DNA from: a virus
Virus record (IMG/VR): IMGVR_UViG_3300042866_001888
Span: 1-45,423 of that record
Length of the DNA stretch: 45,423 nucleotides
Reading direction: 5' to 3' (one strand)
Below, in pieces: positions 1-7,686 of this stretch (within the stretch, counting starts at the first letter, position 1; every line of letters begins with the position of its first letter). A model generated the notes under the pieces. It ran no database searches, had not been told where the DNA came from, and saw only the letters and a list, made by a program, of their open reading frames with translations. The position numbers and the translations under genes are program-made.

Positions 1-2
1 CT

Positions 3-1031
3 GAGAGAGGTGGTGGCTGGTTGGACGCTGATGATCCCAAGACTGGTCTCTTCATGACCCATGACCAGTTCAATGACAGTCCATGGCCTGCCAGAGACCT
101 GGTTGACGTAAGCTCCTATCACTATGATATCAGTGGCAAGAGGTCACTCTCAGTGATTGGTCAGCTGGGTTGTCCCATGGCCTGTGCATTCTGCAGTGGC
201 CGTAACTCTCCCACATTCAGACGCATTCGCCTTCGCAGTGCCACGAATGTGGTTGCTGAGATCGAACACCTTGTCAAGGAGTATGGCATTGAGGGTGTGA
301 TGTTCTATGATGATGAGCTCAACATCAACAATGCCTTTACTGAGCTCATGACCTCCCTTATCGACATGCAAGACAGGTTGGGCAAGGGTCTGGCATTTCG
401 TGGCTTTGTCAAGAGTGAGCTCTTCACTGATGCCCATGCCAAGCTTATGGCACAGGCTGGATTCAAGACCCTGCTCTCTGGCTTTGAGAGTGGCTCACCA
501 AGAATTCTCGAGAACATCAACAAGAAGGCCACTGTGGACGACAACACCAGGTGCTTGGACGTGGCCAGAAAGTACGGCATCCACATGAAGGCCCTTATGT
601 CCATCGGTCATGCTGGTGAGACTGAGGAAACTGTGGACGCCACGCGCCAGTGGATTCTCAAGGTCCAACCCGAGGACTTCGATGTGACCATCATCACAGT
701 CCTGCCTGGTTCACCTTACTTTGACGCTTCTGTCCAGGTTCCACACCCACTCGGTGAGTCTCACTGGGTTTACACGGCCAAGAATGGAGACAAGCTCTAC
801 TCAGTCGACATCGATTACTCCAAGACCATGGACTACTACAAGGGTGTTCCAGGCGAGTATGTGTCATTTGTCTACACCGACGACCTCAGTCCCAAGCAGT
901 TGGTCTCGCTTCGCGACGCCATGGAGAATGAGGTCAGGCCAAAGCTTGGTTTGAAGCCACTGCAACTGGTCTCGGCCAAGAACTACGACCACTCGATGGG
1001 TGCTATCCCGGCTCACATCATGAAGGCGTGA
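3..1031 (+). CDS. Radical SAM enzyme, probably B12-binding type (5' end outside window)
   Basis: The reading frame is open to the left edge, so the N-terminus is missing; an internal TTG at 21 is probably not the real start. Counting from that TTG, residues 51-58 are CPMACAFC, the CxxxCxxC motif that binds the [4Fe-4S] cluster of radical SAM enzymes. The preceding PWPARDLV segment and the following 'NVVAEIEHLVKEYGIEG' and 'FYDDELNIN' stretches are typical of the core of cobalamin-binding radical SAM proteins, whose B12 domain lies N-terminal, here beyond the edge. Family members carry out methylations, ring contractions or other radical chemistry; the substrate cannot be told. The neighbouring sugar genes hint at, but do not prove, a role in glycan or nucleotide modification. 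Confidence 0.85.
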   Translation, partial: ERGGGWLDADDPKTGLFMTHDQFNDSPWPARDLVDVSSYHYDISGKRSLSVIGQLGCPMACAFCSGRNSPTFRRIRLRSATNVVAEIEHLVKEYGIEGVMFYDDELNINNAFTELMTSLIDMQDRLGKGLAFRGFVKSELFTDAHAKLMAQAGFKTLLSGFESGSPRILENINKKATVDDNTRCLDVARKYGIHMKALMSIGHAGETEETVDATRQWILKVQPEDFDVTIITVLPGSPYFDASVQVPHPLGESHWVYTAKNGDKLYSVDIDYSKTMDYYKGVPGEYVSFVYTDDLSPKQLVSLRDAMENEVRPKLGLKPLQLVSAKNYDHSMGAIPAHIMKA

Positions 1032-1056
1032 TCCTTAGAAGGAGTGTAAATAAGGC

Positions 1057-1326
1057 ATGGGTAATGCCGCTAAGACACGCCGCGCTGATAGAAAAGAGGC
1101 GAGACAAACCAAGAAAGCTGACATCCAGAGTGGCGACTCCAGAAAGGAGGCCAGAGATGCAAAGCATGCCCTTAAGTCCACTGACAGAGCCCAGTGGAAG
1201 GCAGAAGGCAAGAGCATTGGCCAGTCGATAGCTTCTGATTCAGATGCTGTTGGCCAGGCCATTTCTGATGCTACCACTGATGTGGCCAAGGACATTGCTG
1301 ATAACCCAGAGGATCTTGTGGGTTAA
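1057..1326 (+). CDS. Small lysine-rich hypothetical protein
   Basis: This is an 89-residue protein. Its N-terminal half is strongly basic (many Lys and Arg, KEAR repeated), while its C-terminal half is acidic and Ala/Asp-rich. The start is supported by AGAAGGAG at 1037-1044, one of the few clear Shine-Dalgarno sequences in the window. No family is recognised. The charge layout would fit a nucleic-acid- or virion-associated protein, but that is a guess. Confidence 0.7.
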   Translation: MGNAAKTRRADRKEARQTKKADIQSGDSRKEARDAKHALKSTDRAQWKAEGKSIGQSIASDSDAVGQAISDATTDVAKDIADNPEDLVG

Positions 1327-1346
1327 ATTGCCGTGTTCTTACATCC

Positions 1347-2339
1347 ATGCGAGTACTACTGACTGGTGGGGCTGGCTTTATAGGCCACCATCTTCTTGAG
1401 CACCTGTGGAAAAACACTGACTGGGAGATAGTCGTGTTGGACCGGCTGGATTCAGCTGGCAATCTCAACAGGATCACTGACATCGAGTGCTTTGATGCAA
1501 ACAAGCATCGGCTCAAGGTGGTCTACCACAACCTCCGTGCCAGTATCAACCAGTCAGTGGCACGCAACATCGGCCCGATTGACATCATCCTTCACCTGGC
1601 TGCAGCATCCCACGTGAATCGGTCAATCAGTGACCCCATGTCCTTTGTTGAGGACAACGTGGTGGGTACAGTCAATCTCCTTCAGTATGCTCGTGGGTTG
1701 AAAAACCTCAAGACTTTTGTCAACTTCTCCACTGATGAGGTCTTTGGTCCAGCACCAGACGGCGTCTCATTCAAGGAGGACGACCGCTACAACAGCGGCA
1801 ATCCCTATGCTGCGTCCAAGGCCGCAGCTGAGGAATTCTGTGTGGCCTTTCACAACACCTATGGGTTGCCAGTCATCAACACTCACACCATGAATGTGTT
1901 TGGTGAGAGACAGGATCCTGAAAAGTTTGTGCCCATGACCATACGCAAGGTCATGGCCGGTGAGACAGTCTTCATTCACTCTGACCAAACTTGTACCAGA
2001 AGCTCCAGCCGATTCTACATCCATGCTCGCAACGTGGCTGCTGCTGTCCTTCACATCCTGAAGCATGGATCAAGAGCTGGCGAGAAGTACAACATCGCTG
2101 GTGAGATGGAACTGACCAACCTTGAAGTTGCCTTTATCATTGCTGATACTCTTGGCCAGAAGTTGAACTATGTGATGGTAAGCCCAGATAAGAGTGATCG
2201 CCCTGGTGTGGACATGCGCTACGCGTTGGACGATTCTAAGATGAAGTCGTTGGGTTGGAAGATACCAATGCCACTCAGTGAGTCGCTGAAGTCAACAATC
2301 CTTTGGACAAAAAATAACGCCGATAAGTGGCTTATCTAG
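1347..2339 (+). CDS. NAD-dependent sugar-nucleotide epimerase/dehydratase (RmlB-like, extended SDR)
   Basis: A 330-residue extended short-chain dehydrogenase. The Rossmann motif TGGAGFIG is at residues 6-13, STDE at 128-131, and the catalytic YxxxK is Y154-AAS-K158. The 'STDEVFG' and 'NPYAASKAAAEEF' segments resemble dTDP-glucose 4,6-dehydratase and GDP-mannose 4,6-dehydratase. Such enzymes oxidise and dehydrate a hexose bound to a nucleotide, the first step toward deoxysugars. The length fits the family, so the gene looks intact. A GDP-fucose synthase is encoded at 19021-19959 and could use a 4-keto-6-deoxy sugar if this enzyme acts on GDP-mannose. A strong terminator follows at 2395-2430. 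Confidence 0.88.
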   Translation: MRVLLTGGAGFIGHHLLEHLWKNTDWEIVVLDRLDSAGNLNRITDIECFDANKHRLKVVYHNLRASINQSVARNIGPIDIILHLAAASHVNRSISDPMSFVEDNVVGTVNLLQYARGLKNLKTFVNFSTDEVFGPAPDGVSFKEDDRYNSGNPYAASKAAAEEFCVAFHNTYGLPVINTHTMNVFGERQDPEKFVPMTIRKVMAGETVFIHSDQTCTRSSSRFYIHARNVAAAVLHILKHGSRAGEKYNIAGEMELTNLEVAFIIADTLGQKLNYVMVSPDKSDRPGVDMRYALDDSKMKSLGWKIPMPLSESLKSTILWTKNNADKWLI

Positions 2340-2394
2340 TTCTTTAGAACAGATGCACGCGTCCTGCATCTGGGTAGTTAGTCATCTGCAGTTA

Positions 2395-2430
2395 GTGGGT
2401 GTCAGGCTGAGTGGCCTGACACCCACTTTT
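2395..2430 (+). terminator. Rho-independent terminator
   Basis: A perfect 13-bp stem (2395-2407 with 2414-2426), a 6-base loop and TTTT. It ends the 1347-2339 transcript. A second perfect 8-bp hairpin without a T tract lies just upstream (2350-2357 with 2365-2372). Confidence 0.88.
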
Positions 2431-2441
2431 GGTATCTAGTT

Positions 2442-3314
2442 GTGGACATCAACGACTGGATTAGGACTAAACTTGAGTCATCAGAACCTTTCTCCTTGGT
2501 TCGTATAGGCAACACAGAGGGATATGTGTTGGAGTCACTTCACAACAGGATTGTGGATCCATGGCCACACATAAATGATGGTTGGTTGGCCTATGGTGGT
2601 GTTTATCCAACCACACCTGAGTATGTGTTGACCACATGGAAGTCCACCATGATAGGTGCCATACAGGCGGCTGATGTTGTGGGTTGGGTGGACATATCAG
2701 GCAACGTGTCCAGAAACGTGGCTTTTCAAGAGGAATGTGGTTGTGTGAACAAGCCCCAGTTCAGTGGGTTGGAAGGTATCAGCATACTTGACCCTGGTAC
2801 CTTGTTGAAGTATGACAGACCCTGGACCACGGCGTTGGCCAACAAGCGTGTGTTGGTGGTCTCGTCCCACTACCACAGCATAAGGAAGCAATGGCCAAAC
2901 ATGGACCAGATATGGGGCCAACACAGGGACATCATAGCGCCGTTCAATCTGGCGGATGTGATTCGATCACCTTACAATCCATCTATCGACGACAGGCAGT
3001 ACCAACCCACATGGCATGGCACAGTGGAGCACCTTTGTGAGTTGATGTCTGAGGTGGACTACGATGTGGCCTTGATAGGTGCAGGATCCATGGCCCCTGC
3101 ACTTGCTCAACATGCCAAACTTTCTGGCAAGGTTGGCATCACACTATGTGGAACCACTCAGCTGTTCTTTGGCCTTATGGGTTCAAGGTGGGCCAAACAG
3201 CCTGAACACACCGACTGTAGGAAATACTTCAACGGGGCCTGGTGTTACCCAGACCCCGTTGATCGTCCTCAAAAAGTTGAGGTTATGGATCGATTGGAGT
3301 TAGCCTACTGGTAG
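2442..3314 (+). CDS. Putative GT-D fold glycosyltransferase
   Basis: A 290-residue protein starting at GTG 2442, directly after the terminator. Near the N-terminus it has FSLVRIGNTEG, which resembles the 'RxGDGE' signature of GT-D fold (formerly DUF1792) glycosyltransferases. A later segment, 'VALIGAGSMAPALAQHAK', followed by 'GTTQLFFGLMGSRW', matches the C-terminal half of that family. Members transfer a sugar onto a glycan acceptor. It lies among sugar genes, so glycan decoration of virion, DNA or host surface is plausible. The Asp of the usual GDGE motif is replaced here (GNTE), so activity is not certain. Confidence 0.65.
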   Translation: MDINDWIRTKLESSEPFSLVRIGNTEGYVLESLHNRIVDPWPHINDGWLAYGGVYPTTPEYVLTTWKSTMIGAIQAADVVGWVDISGNVSRNVAFQEECGCVNKPQFSGLEGISILDPGTLLKYDRPWTTALANKRVLVVSSHYHSIRKQWPNMDQIWGQHRDIIAPFNLADVIRSPYNPSIDDRQYQPTWHGTVEHLCELMSEVDYDVALIGAGSMAPALAQHAKLSGKVGITLCGTTQLFFGLMGSRWAKQPEHTDCRKYFNGAWCYPDPVDRPQKVEVMDRLELAYW

Positions 3315-3351
3315 ATAAAATCAGGTTTACCTGGTCAACTCAAGTCTTACC

Positions 3352-3828
3352 ATGGCTAGCATGTCAGACATCCTCCGTGATTTCACGCCGAATGAGCTCA
3401 AGGTTTTCAAGTGCTTTGTCAATCCAAAGTACCCGTCGGCCATCAGATCACTTCCTGCTGTGGTCAAAGAGTCTGGTCTTGAAGAGAGCGAGGTCCTCAA
3501 GATCTATGCGACCTATGACCAGATCCTCTTCAGCCCAGTCGATGACACTGAGAACAAGTGGTGCTTCAACGTCACCCTCTTTGCCAAGAAGTTTGCAGAG
3601 AAGTATCCTGACATCTTCGAGAAGTTCGAAGTCTCCAACACTGCCCTTGGCGTGATTATTGTGCCCAAGAATGTTGGGCCTGAGGTTCTTGGCCAGATCA
3701 TCAGCCAGATCTCTGAGACTGACCAGACAGCACCTGGAATCAGTGAGCTGCTTACCACACTAAACAACTTGCTCAGTTCCAAGCGTGGTGACAGCACCAA
3801 CAAGGGTATCATCTCCTTCTCAGCCTAG
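3352..3828 (+). CDS. Hypothetical protein
   Basis: 158 residues. The first 70 are helical with short alternating hydrophobic positions ('LKVFKCFVNPKYPS', 'LEESEVLKIYATYDQI') and might be a winged-helix-like fold. The rest holds a hydrophobic strand ('ALGVIIVPKNVG') and an amphipathic helix. No family is recognised. The chosen start is the first ATG, with a second ATG three codons later. Its 3' end overlaps by nine bases a minus-strand gene remnant. Confidence 0.75.
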   Translation: MASMSDILRDFTPNELKVFKCFVNPKYPSAIRSLPAVVKESGLEESEVLKIYATYDQILFSPVDDTENKWCFNVTLFAKKFAEKYPDIFEKFEVSNTALGVIIVPKNVGPEVLGQIISQISETDQTAPGISELLTTLNNLLSSKRGDSTNKGIISFSA

Positions 3829-3987
3829 TCGGCCCAAGGATCTCAGTCTGTCACTGTCCACAGCAATCTGCTGGAAGAGCCAGTTGTAGTTGTGTCTCTC
3901 TGCATACTTCCTGATGTGTGGATGGGTCAGCTTGGCCATGTCGTGGAAGACTGAACCGAATGTGACCGTGTAGACTAGTCTCTTCAC
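3820..3987 (-). pseudogene. Minus-strand remnant of a glycosyltransferase N-terminus
   Basis: Read on the minus strand, GTG at 3987 opens a 55-codon frame beginning VKRLVYTVTFGSVFHDMAKL, followed by 'THPHIRKYAERHNYNW'. This has the look of the first strand and helix of a GT-A fold glycosyltransferase and aligns by eye with the N-terminus of the glycosyltransferase at 26223-27257 (MKRVIHLIAMGDALQYSHHT). The frame then ends at TGA 3820-3822, so no nucleotide-sugar-binding DxD or catalytic part remains. It is best read as a truncated gene left behind by a deletion, although expression as a micro-protein is not excluded. Confidence 0.5.
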
Positions 3988-4015
3988 TCTGACAAGAACC
4001 TCTTGTAATTAGGGT

Positions 4016-4345
4016 GTGGCTTCTATAGACGAATTGGACTTCGCTAACGGCCTTGTATTTCAAATACGGAACAAAGGCTCTCTGGTCCCTGTGCTTCTTA
4101 AGATTGAGTCACCTCGAATAGCCACACAGATCAACACAGCTCCCTCTTTCTACGAGGACCTAGGCATAGACAAGGTGGCGATTGTCCACTATGACGAGTC
4201 TGAGACCACCTATCAGATACAGCGAATCACTGACGTGGTTATGTTTAAGGATGGTGACAGCACCACTGCCAAGAAAGCTTTAGACACCATTGTCAGTGAG
4301 GGTCGTCTGCTGCACTTCATAACGGCTTCTCTAGACTTGCGTTAG
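4016..4345 (+). CDS. Hypothetical protein
   Basis: 109 residues starting at GTG 4016, preceded by TAATTAGGGT. The sequence alternates beta-like hydrophobic stretches ('LVFQIRNKGSLVPVLLKI', 'KVAIVHYDESETTYQIQRI'), suggesting a small beta-rich fold. No family is recognised. Confidence 0.65.
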   Translation: MASIDELDFANGLVFQIRNKGSLVPVLLKIESPRIATQINTAPSFYEDLGIDKVAIVHYDESETTYQIQRITDVVMFKDGDSTTAKKALDTIVSEGRLLHFITASLDLR

Positions 4346-4370
4346 TCCATAAGTCCATTGCCAGATTTTT

Positions 4371-4410
4371 TCAATGCAGAGCGCCATTCCATGTTAGTAT
4401 CTACCCCGCG
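4371..4410 (+). repeat. Composite direct repeat, copy 1
   Basis: TCAATGCAGAGCGC, then 13 variable bases, then TATCTACCCCGCG. The second copy lies at 4570-4609 with exactly the same 13-base spacing although the inner bases differ, which suggests a two-part protein-binding site or a phage promoter rather than simple duplication. Confidence 0.75.
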
Positions 4411-4569
4411 AATTATAAGACACAACCAAGTCACGCGGGGTATAAGCACTAGGTACCACAAATAAGATGAACCGGTTCATTATTTTTGTCTCTTTTAGCT
4501 AGATAGATTAGACTATTAAGACAGTTTAAGACTATAAAACGAACATAAGCGGCACACAAGGTTTTCCAT

Positions 4570-4609
4570 TCAATGCAGAGCGCTGTTTTATAACACTATC
4601 TACCCCGCG
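4570..4609 (+). repeat. Composite direct repeat, copy 2
   Basis: Same two conserved blocks and spacing as copy 1 at 4371-4410. A diverged form of the first block (TCAATGCCAGGCGC) recurs at 25182-25195. Confidence 0.75.
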
Positions 4610-4679
4610 TGTATTGTCAATAAAAACGAAATAGCCTTTTTAGTTTGTACACCGATTTTTTGCTGGATAGACTTCAGCC

Positions 4680-4901
4680 GTGAAAATAAACCTGGAGTTT
4701 AATCTTCCTGAAGAAACCAACGAATGCAAAAGAGCTGTGCAAGGTCTAAACTTGTGCTCCGTTCTGAGTGAGGTGGACAACCAGTTGAGAGACTGGCTGA
4801 AACACGGCCACAACTTTGCCACAGCCACCGAGGCCTTGGAGGCCACAAGAAACTACTTGACTCAGGCTCTTGTTGACAGAGACATAAATATCCACGAATA
4901 A
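4680..4901 (+). CDS. Small hypothetical phage protein
   Basis: 73 residues from GTG 4680. The opening MKINLEFNLPEETNE and the later 'ALEATRNYLTQAL' match a type of short helical protein often seen in phage early regions, whose function is unknown. No clear ribosome-binding site is visible. The stop is followed within three bases by a promoter for uvsE. Confidence 0.7.
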   Translation: MKINLEFNLPEETNECKRAVQGLNLCSVLSEVDNQLRDWLKHGHNFATATEALEATRNYLTQALVDRDINIHE

Positions 4902-4903
4902 TG

Positions 4904-4932
4904 TTTACAATTTCCTAGGGTCCAAGTAAGGT
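4904..4932 (+). promoter_or_regulatory. Sigma70-like phage promoter for uvsE
   Basis: TTTACA at 4904-4909, 17-base spacer containing CTAGGGTCC, and TAAGGT at 4927-4932. The uvsE ATG is 10 bases downstream, leaving a leader of only a few bases. Confidence 0.65.
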
Positions 4933-4942
4933 TCTCGTCCTG

Positions 4943-5821
4943 ATGACTGGACGCCTTGGCCTCTGCTGCATGTGGGACAACGATCGCACCTTCCCACTTC
5001 GAACCATGACCCTCGCCAGCTACAAGAAAGCTGGCTCTGACGGTCCTCAGAAACTCGCAGAGGTTGTCTTGCACAATGTCAGTCAGATCCGTGCAATGAT
5101 CAACCTCTGCGAGCAGCGTGGCTGGAACTACCGCATTCCTCAGACGGTGTTCCCTCTCATGGGCATGCCAGGTTTTGAGCTCAAGCCACACGAACTTCCG
5201 CTGTGGCCACTTATCCAAAAGGTGTTTGCTGGTATCGCGAATGAACGTGGCCGTGTTCGTCTGTCCATGCACCCCACGGCCTTCTGCATCCCTGGCTCTG
5301 ACAACCCCAAGACAGTCACAGCAGCTCTCTCAGAGTTGGAGTTGTCCTCTCAAATTCTTGACCTCTGTGGTGCTCCACGTGGCCACGAATCGCCCATCAA
5401 CATTCACATGGGCTGTTCCACCGGCGGCCTGGAAGCCACCATGGATCGTTTCAAGGCCAGTCTCGATCGTATGTCTGGCCCAGTTCGCCACCGGTTGGTT
5501 CTGGAGAATGACGACAAGGGCGAGTGGAATACGTACACTCTCTTTCAGCTCGGTTGGAAGGGCCCTATCACATTCGACTACCACCATCACATGTGCAATC
5601 CTGGACAATGGTCAGAATACCAGGCTTTCTCACTGGCCCTGTCCTCGTGGGGTGCGGTTCGTCCACTCTTTCATTACTCCGAACCTGACCCCACCAATTC
5701 TAACCATCGTGCCCACTGCGAGATGCCCACTCGCCGTGCCAACGACTATGGTGCCTTGTTCGACCTTGACATCGAGCTCAAGGGCAAGAGCAAAGCCATC
5801 GAAGCCTACGAATCCTTGTGA
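4943..5821 (+). CDS. uvsE: UV damage endonuclease UvsE/UVDE
   Basis: 292 residues with the UVDE TIM-barrel pattern. RLGLCC is at residues 4-9, FPLRTMTL follows, LSMHP ends near residue 111, LENDDKGEW begins at 187 and FDYHHHMCN lies around 211-219. The acidic and histidine residues in these motifs bind the metal ions. UVDE nicks DNA directly 5' to UV photoproducts and starts excision repair. The length fits bacterial UVDE, so it looks complete. In a phage it would protect the genome from light damage. It has its own promoter just upstream and is followed closely by a zinc-ribbon gene. Confidence 0.93.
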   Translation: MTGRLGLCCMWDNDRTFPLRTMTLASYKKAGSDGPQKLAEVVLHNVSQIRAMINLCEQRGWNYRIPQTVFPLMGMPGFELKPHELPLWPLIQKVFAGIANERGRVRLSMHPTAFCIPGSDNPKTVTAALSELELSSQILDLCGAPRGHESPINIHMGCSTGGLEATMDRFKASLDRMSGPVRHRLVLENDDKGEWNTYTLFQLGWKGPITFDYHHHMCNPGQWSEYQAFSLALSSWGAVRPLFHYSEPDPTNSNHRAHCEMPTRRANDYGALFDLDIELKGKSKAIEAYESL

Positions 5822-5825
5822 ATTT

Positions 5826-6071
5826 ATGGCAGACAACTACTATTCAAATGACTTCAGTTACCTTCGCACCAAGCAAGGTGATGACGCCTACTGGGACGAG
5901 CGGACCAAAAGACAGAGGCTTGAAAACATGACGCCTCAGCAACGGGCCAACAACCCAAATGCTGAGCCCACGGGCCACTTCACTGGCCGATGCAGCAAGT
6001 GTGGCAGCAATGATCTCTGGGATGACAACATGCACTATGGATGCAATACTTGTGGGGCCTTCCTGCTCTAA
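5826..6071 (+). CDS. Small zinc-ribbon protein
   Basis: 81 residues. The ATG at 5826 lies five bases after the uvsE stop. The C-terminal third holds C56-SK-C59 and C73-NT-C76, a classic zinc ribbon with 13 residues between the pairs. The N-terminal part is polar and charged. Zinc ribbons bind nucleic acids or proteins; nothing shows which. Co-transcription with uvsE is likely from the spacing. The same frame is open far upstream, but that part is an artefact of uvsE coding in another frame. Confidence 0.78.
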   Translation: MADNYYSNDFSYLRTKQGDDAYWDERTKRQRLENMTPQQRANNPNAEPTGHFTGRCSKCGSNDLWDDNMHYGCNTCGAFLL

Positions 6072-6162
6072 CGAACCACGGCCAAATCTGGTCGTCAGAG
6101 TACAGACTAGTTTCTACTCGCCACGTTCAGGAACTCTTGTACGTCAGACCACAGTCAGGGTC

Positions 6163-6360
6163 ATGAGACGCCTGAGCAGAGGCCACGACTTCCTGTTTGA
6201 GGATGTTTCAATGGTTGGTGCTGACGAGGTCATGCCACGAATCGTCAACCTCGACGAAGTTGAGGATGGCCTGTACAGAGTGATCACAATCAATGAACGT
6301 CTGAACTGGGAGACTGGCTACGTCGACAGCTACGACTACAGGTTGGTGCCCATCGAATAA
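6163..6360 (+). CDS. Small hypothetical phage protein
   Basis: 65 residues from ATG 6163. The pattern 'EVMPRIVNLDEVEDGLYRVITIN' followed by 'WETGYVDSYDYRLVPI' resembles short acidic proteins of unknown function found in many phages and a few bacteria. The frame continues upstream without a stop to before 6072 and an unusual start there cannot be excluded; ATG 6163 was chosen because homologous-looking proteins are of about this length. Confidence 0.65.
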   Translation: MRRLSRGHDFLFEDVSMVGADEVMPRIVNLDEVEDGLYRVITINERLNWETGYVDSYDYRLVPIE

Positions 6361-6373
6361 GTCTAGAATTTTG

Positions 6374-6402
6374 TTTACAAGTGCCTGAGGTCCAGGTATA
6401 CT
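6374..6402 (+). promoter_or_regulatory. Sigma70-like phage promoter
   Basis: TTTACA 6374-6379, 17-base spacer with CTGAGGTCC, TATACT 6397-6402. The start codon GTG 6410 follows after seven bases, so the predicted mRNA is leaderless. Confidence 0.82.
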
Positions 6403-6409
6403 CCAACCC

Positions 6410-6616
6410 GTGAATGCTAATTTTTCAAAGGGAACCATCGTCAAGTACAAGACCGGCTGGATGCAAGTTCGTGCCGTGTTCAAAAACACCGTGAATCTTG
6501 GCCCGATCTTCGGCGGCAAGACCACGGTCAAGAAGGTCAGCCAGTCAGAGGTCTATCCTGACTATGACGCCTGGAGTTCTGCCTGGTCGAAGTCAGAAAC
6601 CTACCAATCGATGTAA
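6410..6616 (+). CDS. Small hypothetical phage protein
   Basis: 68 residues from GTG 6410, the position where transcription from the upstream promoter should begin. The segment 'FSKGTIVKYKTGWMQVRAVFKNTVNLG' looks like a small beta-barrel. A repeated theme of the window is short proteins of this kind with an N-terminal 'GxxVxY/KxG' pattern. No function is assigned. Confidence 0.75.
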   Translation: MNANFSKGTIVKYKTGWMQVRAVFKNTVNLGPIFGGKTTVKKVSQSEVYPDYDAWSSAWSKSETYQSM

Positions 6617-6624
6617 GCACCCAC

Positions 6625-7056
6625 ATGAGTAGTGCTACTGTTGACGAAAAACAAGCTTACCGTAAGGCCTGGCTTAAGGCCTATCGTGAGGCCAACAAGG
6701 AAAAAATCTCAGCTAGGGAAAAGGCCTGGCGTGAGGCCAACAAGGAGAAAACATCGGCAAAGAATAGGACCTATCGTGAGGCCAACAAGGAGAAGATATT
6801 GGCAAGAGAAAAGGCCTATCGTGAGGCCAACAAGGAAAAAATCTCAGCTAGCCAGAAGGCCTATCGTGAGGCCAACAAGGAAAAAATCAGAGATAAAAAT
6901 AGAGTTCATCTGAAGACCTACTATGAGGCCAACAAAGATAAACTTAGAGCTAGACAAAGGACGAGATCTATGGACTTGTGGAATGGTTGCAAAAGAGCAA
7001 AAAATCTCATGAGAATGATGGCCCTTTCTGAATTTTGTTTATATAGCAAAACTTAA
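6625..7056 (+). CDS. Lysine/arginine-rich repeat protein (YREANKEK repeats), paralogue 1
   Basis: 143 residues, mostly five to six tandem copies of an 18-residue unit of the form KAYREANKEKISAxx, which should form one long, highly basic helix or coiled coil. The C-terminus is non-repetitive: 'CKRAKNLMRMMALSEF'. The next gene encodes a longer relative with the same tail. Such repeats occur in phage proteins of unknown function, sometimes next to nuclease domains; no nuclease motif is visible here. A nucleic-acid-binding or structural role is inferred from charge alone. Confidence 0.75.
   Translation: MSSATVDEKQAYRKAWLKAYREANKEKISAREKAWREANKEKTSAKNRTYREANKEKILAREKAYREANKEKISASQKAYREANKEKIRDKNRVHLKTYYEANKDKLRARQRTRSMDLWNGCKRAKNLMRMMALSEFCLYSKT
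6989..7050 (+). repeat. 62-base direct repeat, copy 1
   Basis: Covers the 3' end of the first repeat-protein gene. It differs from the copy at 7600-7661 at only three positions, far more alike than the rest of the two genes. Confidence 0.85.
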
Positions 7057-7079
7057 GACAGAAAGTGTCCACCTGACTT

Positions 7080-7673
7080 ATGCCTATTAAATGTCCTGAA
7101 AAACGTAAGGCCTACCATAAGGCCTATCGTGAGGCCAATAAGGAGAAGCTACGCATAAAGGACAGTGCCTTCCGTAAGATCTACTATGCGGCCAACAAAG
7201 AGAGGATTTCGGCCCAGCAAAAGGCCTATCGTGAGTCCAACAAGGAGAAAGTACGATCTCAACGTAAAGCCAATTATAGGGCCAATAAGGAGAAGCTCTT
7301 AGTGAAGAGGCGGGCCAACAAAGATAAGAGGAGATCCTATGCTAAAGCCCATTATAGGGCCAACAAGGAGAAGATATCAGCAAAGAATAGGGCCTATCGT
7401 GAGGCCAACAAGGAAAAAGTCAGAGCAAGTAAAAAGGTCTATCATAAGGTCTACAAGGACAAGATCATAGCACGGGTAAAAACCTGGCGTGAGGCCAACA
7501 TGGATAAGATCAGGGCGCGGTCACGAGTGAGGTACATGATCGACGTGGAGAAGAGCCGGGAGAAGAGCCGTAAGTGGACCTATGCCTGGTACCATGCGCG
7601 CAAAAGAGCGAAAAATCTCATGAGAATGATGGCCCTTTCTGAATTTTGTTTACACAGCAAACCCGTCGCTTGA
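7080..7673 (+). CDS. Lysine/arginine-rich repeat protein, paralogue 2
   Basis: 197 residues with about nine degenerate copies of the YREANKEK-type unit, followed by the same conserved tail (RKRAKNLMRMMALSEF) as its upstream paralogue. The start ATG 7080 has no visible Shine-Dalgarno sequence. The pair arose by tandem duplication, with repeat number then changing. Function unknown. Confidence 0.75.
   Translation: MPIKCPEKRKAYHKAYREANKEKLRIKDSAFRKIYYAANKERISAQQKAYRESNKEKVRSQRKANYRANKEKLLVKRRANKDKRRSYAKAHYRANKEKISAKNRAYREANKEKVRASKKVYHKVYKDKIIARVKTWREANMDKIRARSRVRYMIDVEKSREKSRKWTYAWYHARKRAKNLMRMMALSEFCLHSKPVA
7600..7661 (+). repeat. 62-base direct repeat, copy 2
   Basis: Near-identical to 6989-7050 (three differences). 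One of these differences creates TTTACA at 7649-7654, the -35 hexamer used elsewhere in the window, but no good -10 box follows. Confidence 0.85.
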
Positions 7674-7686
7674 AAGTACTCAAGAC

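Larger units (their letters stand above)
4346..4679. other. AT-rich intergenic region with repeats; candidate regulatory or origin region
   Basis: No convincing gene is present in this 334-base gap. It holds two copies of a 40-base composite repeat, a 9-bp inverted repeat (4402-4410 with 4434-4442), the perfect palindrome ATGAACCGGTTCAT at 4467-4480 followed by a T-rich stretch, and two AGACTAT-containing short repeats near 4510-4540. The composition is much more AT-rich than the flanking genes. Candidate roles are a promoter/operator island or replication origin; neither is proved. Confidence 0.55.

Noticed and set aside
5118-5825. Long open frame in another phase through uvsE
   Set aside because: It is a shadow of uvsE; only its last 81 codons from ATG 5826 form a real zinc-ribbon gene.
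6625-7673. Repeat-protein region as a CRISPR-like array
   Set aside because: The repeats are in-frame codons for an 18-residue unit without unique spacers.
7649-7677. TTTACA at the end of the second repeat-protein gene as a promoter for 7687-8325
   Set aside because: The matching -10 position reads GAAAGT, a poor hexamer, and the sequence is part of a coding repeat.
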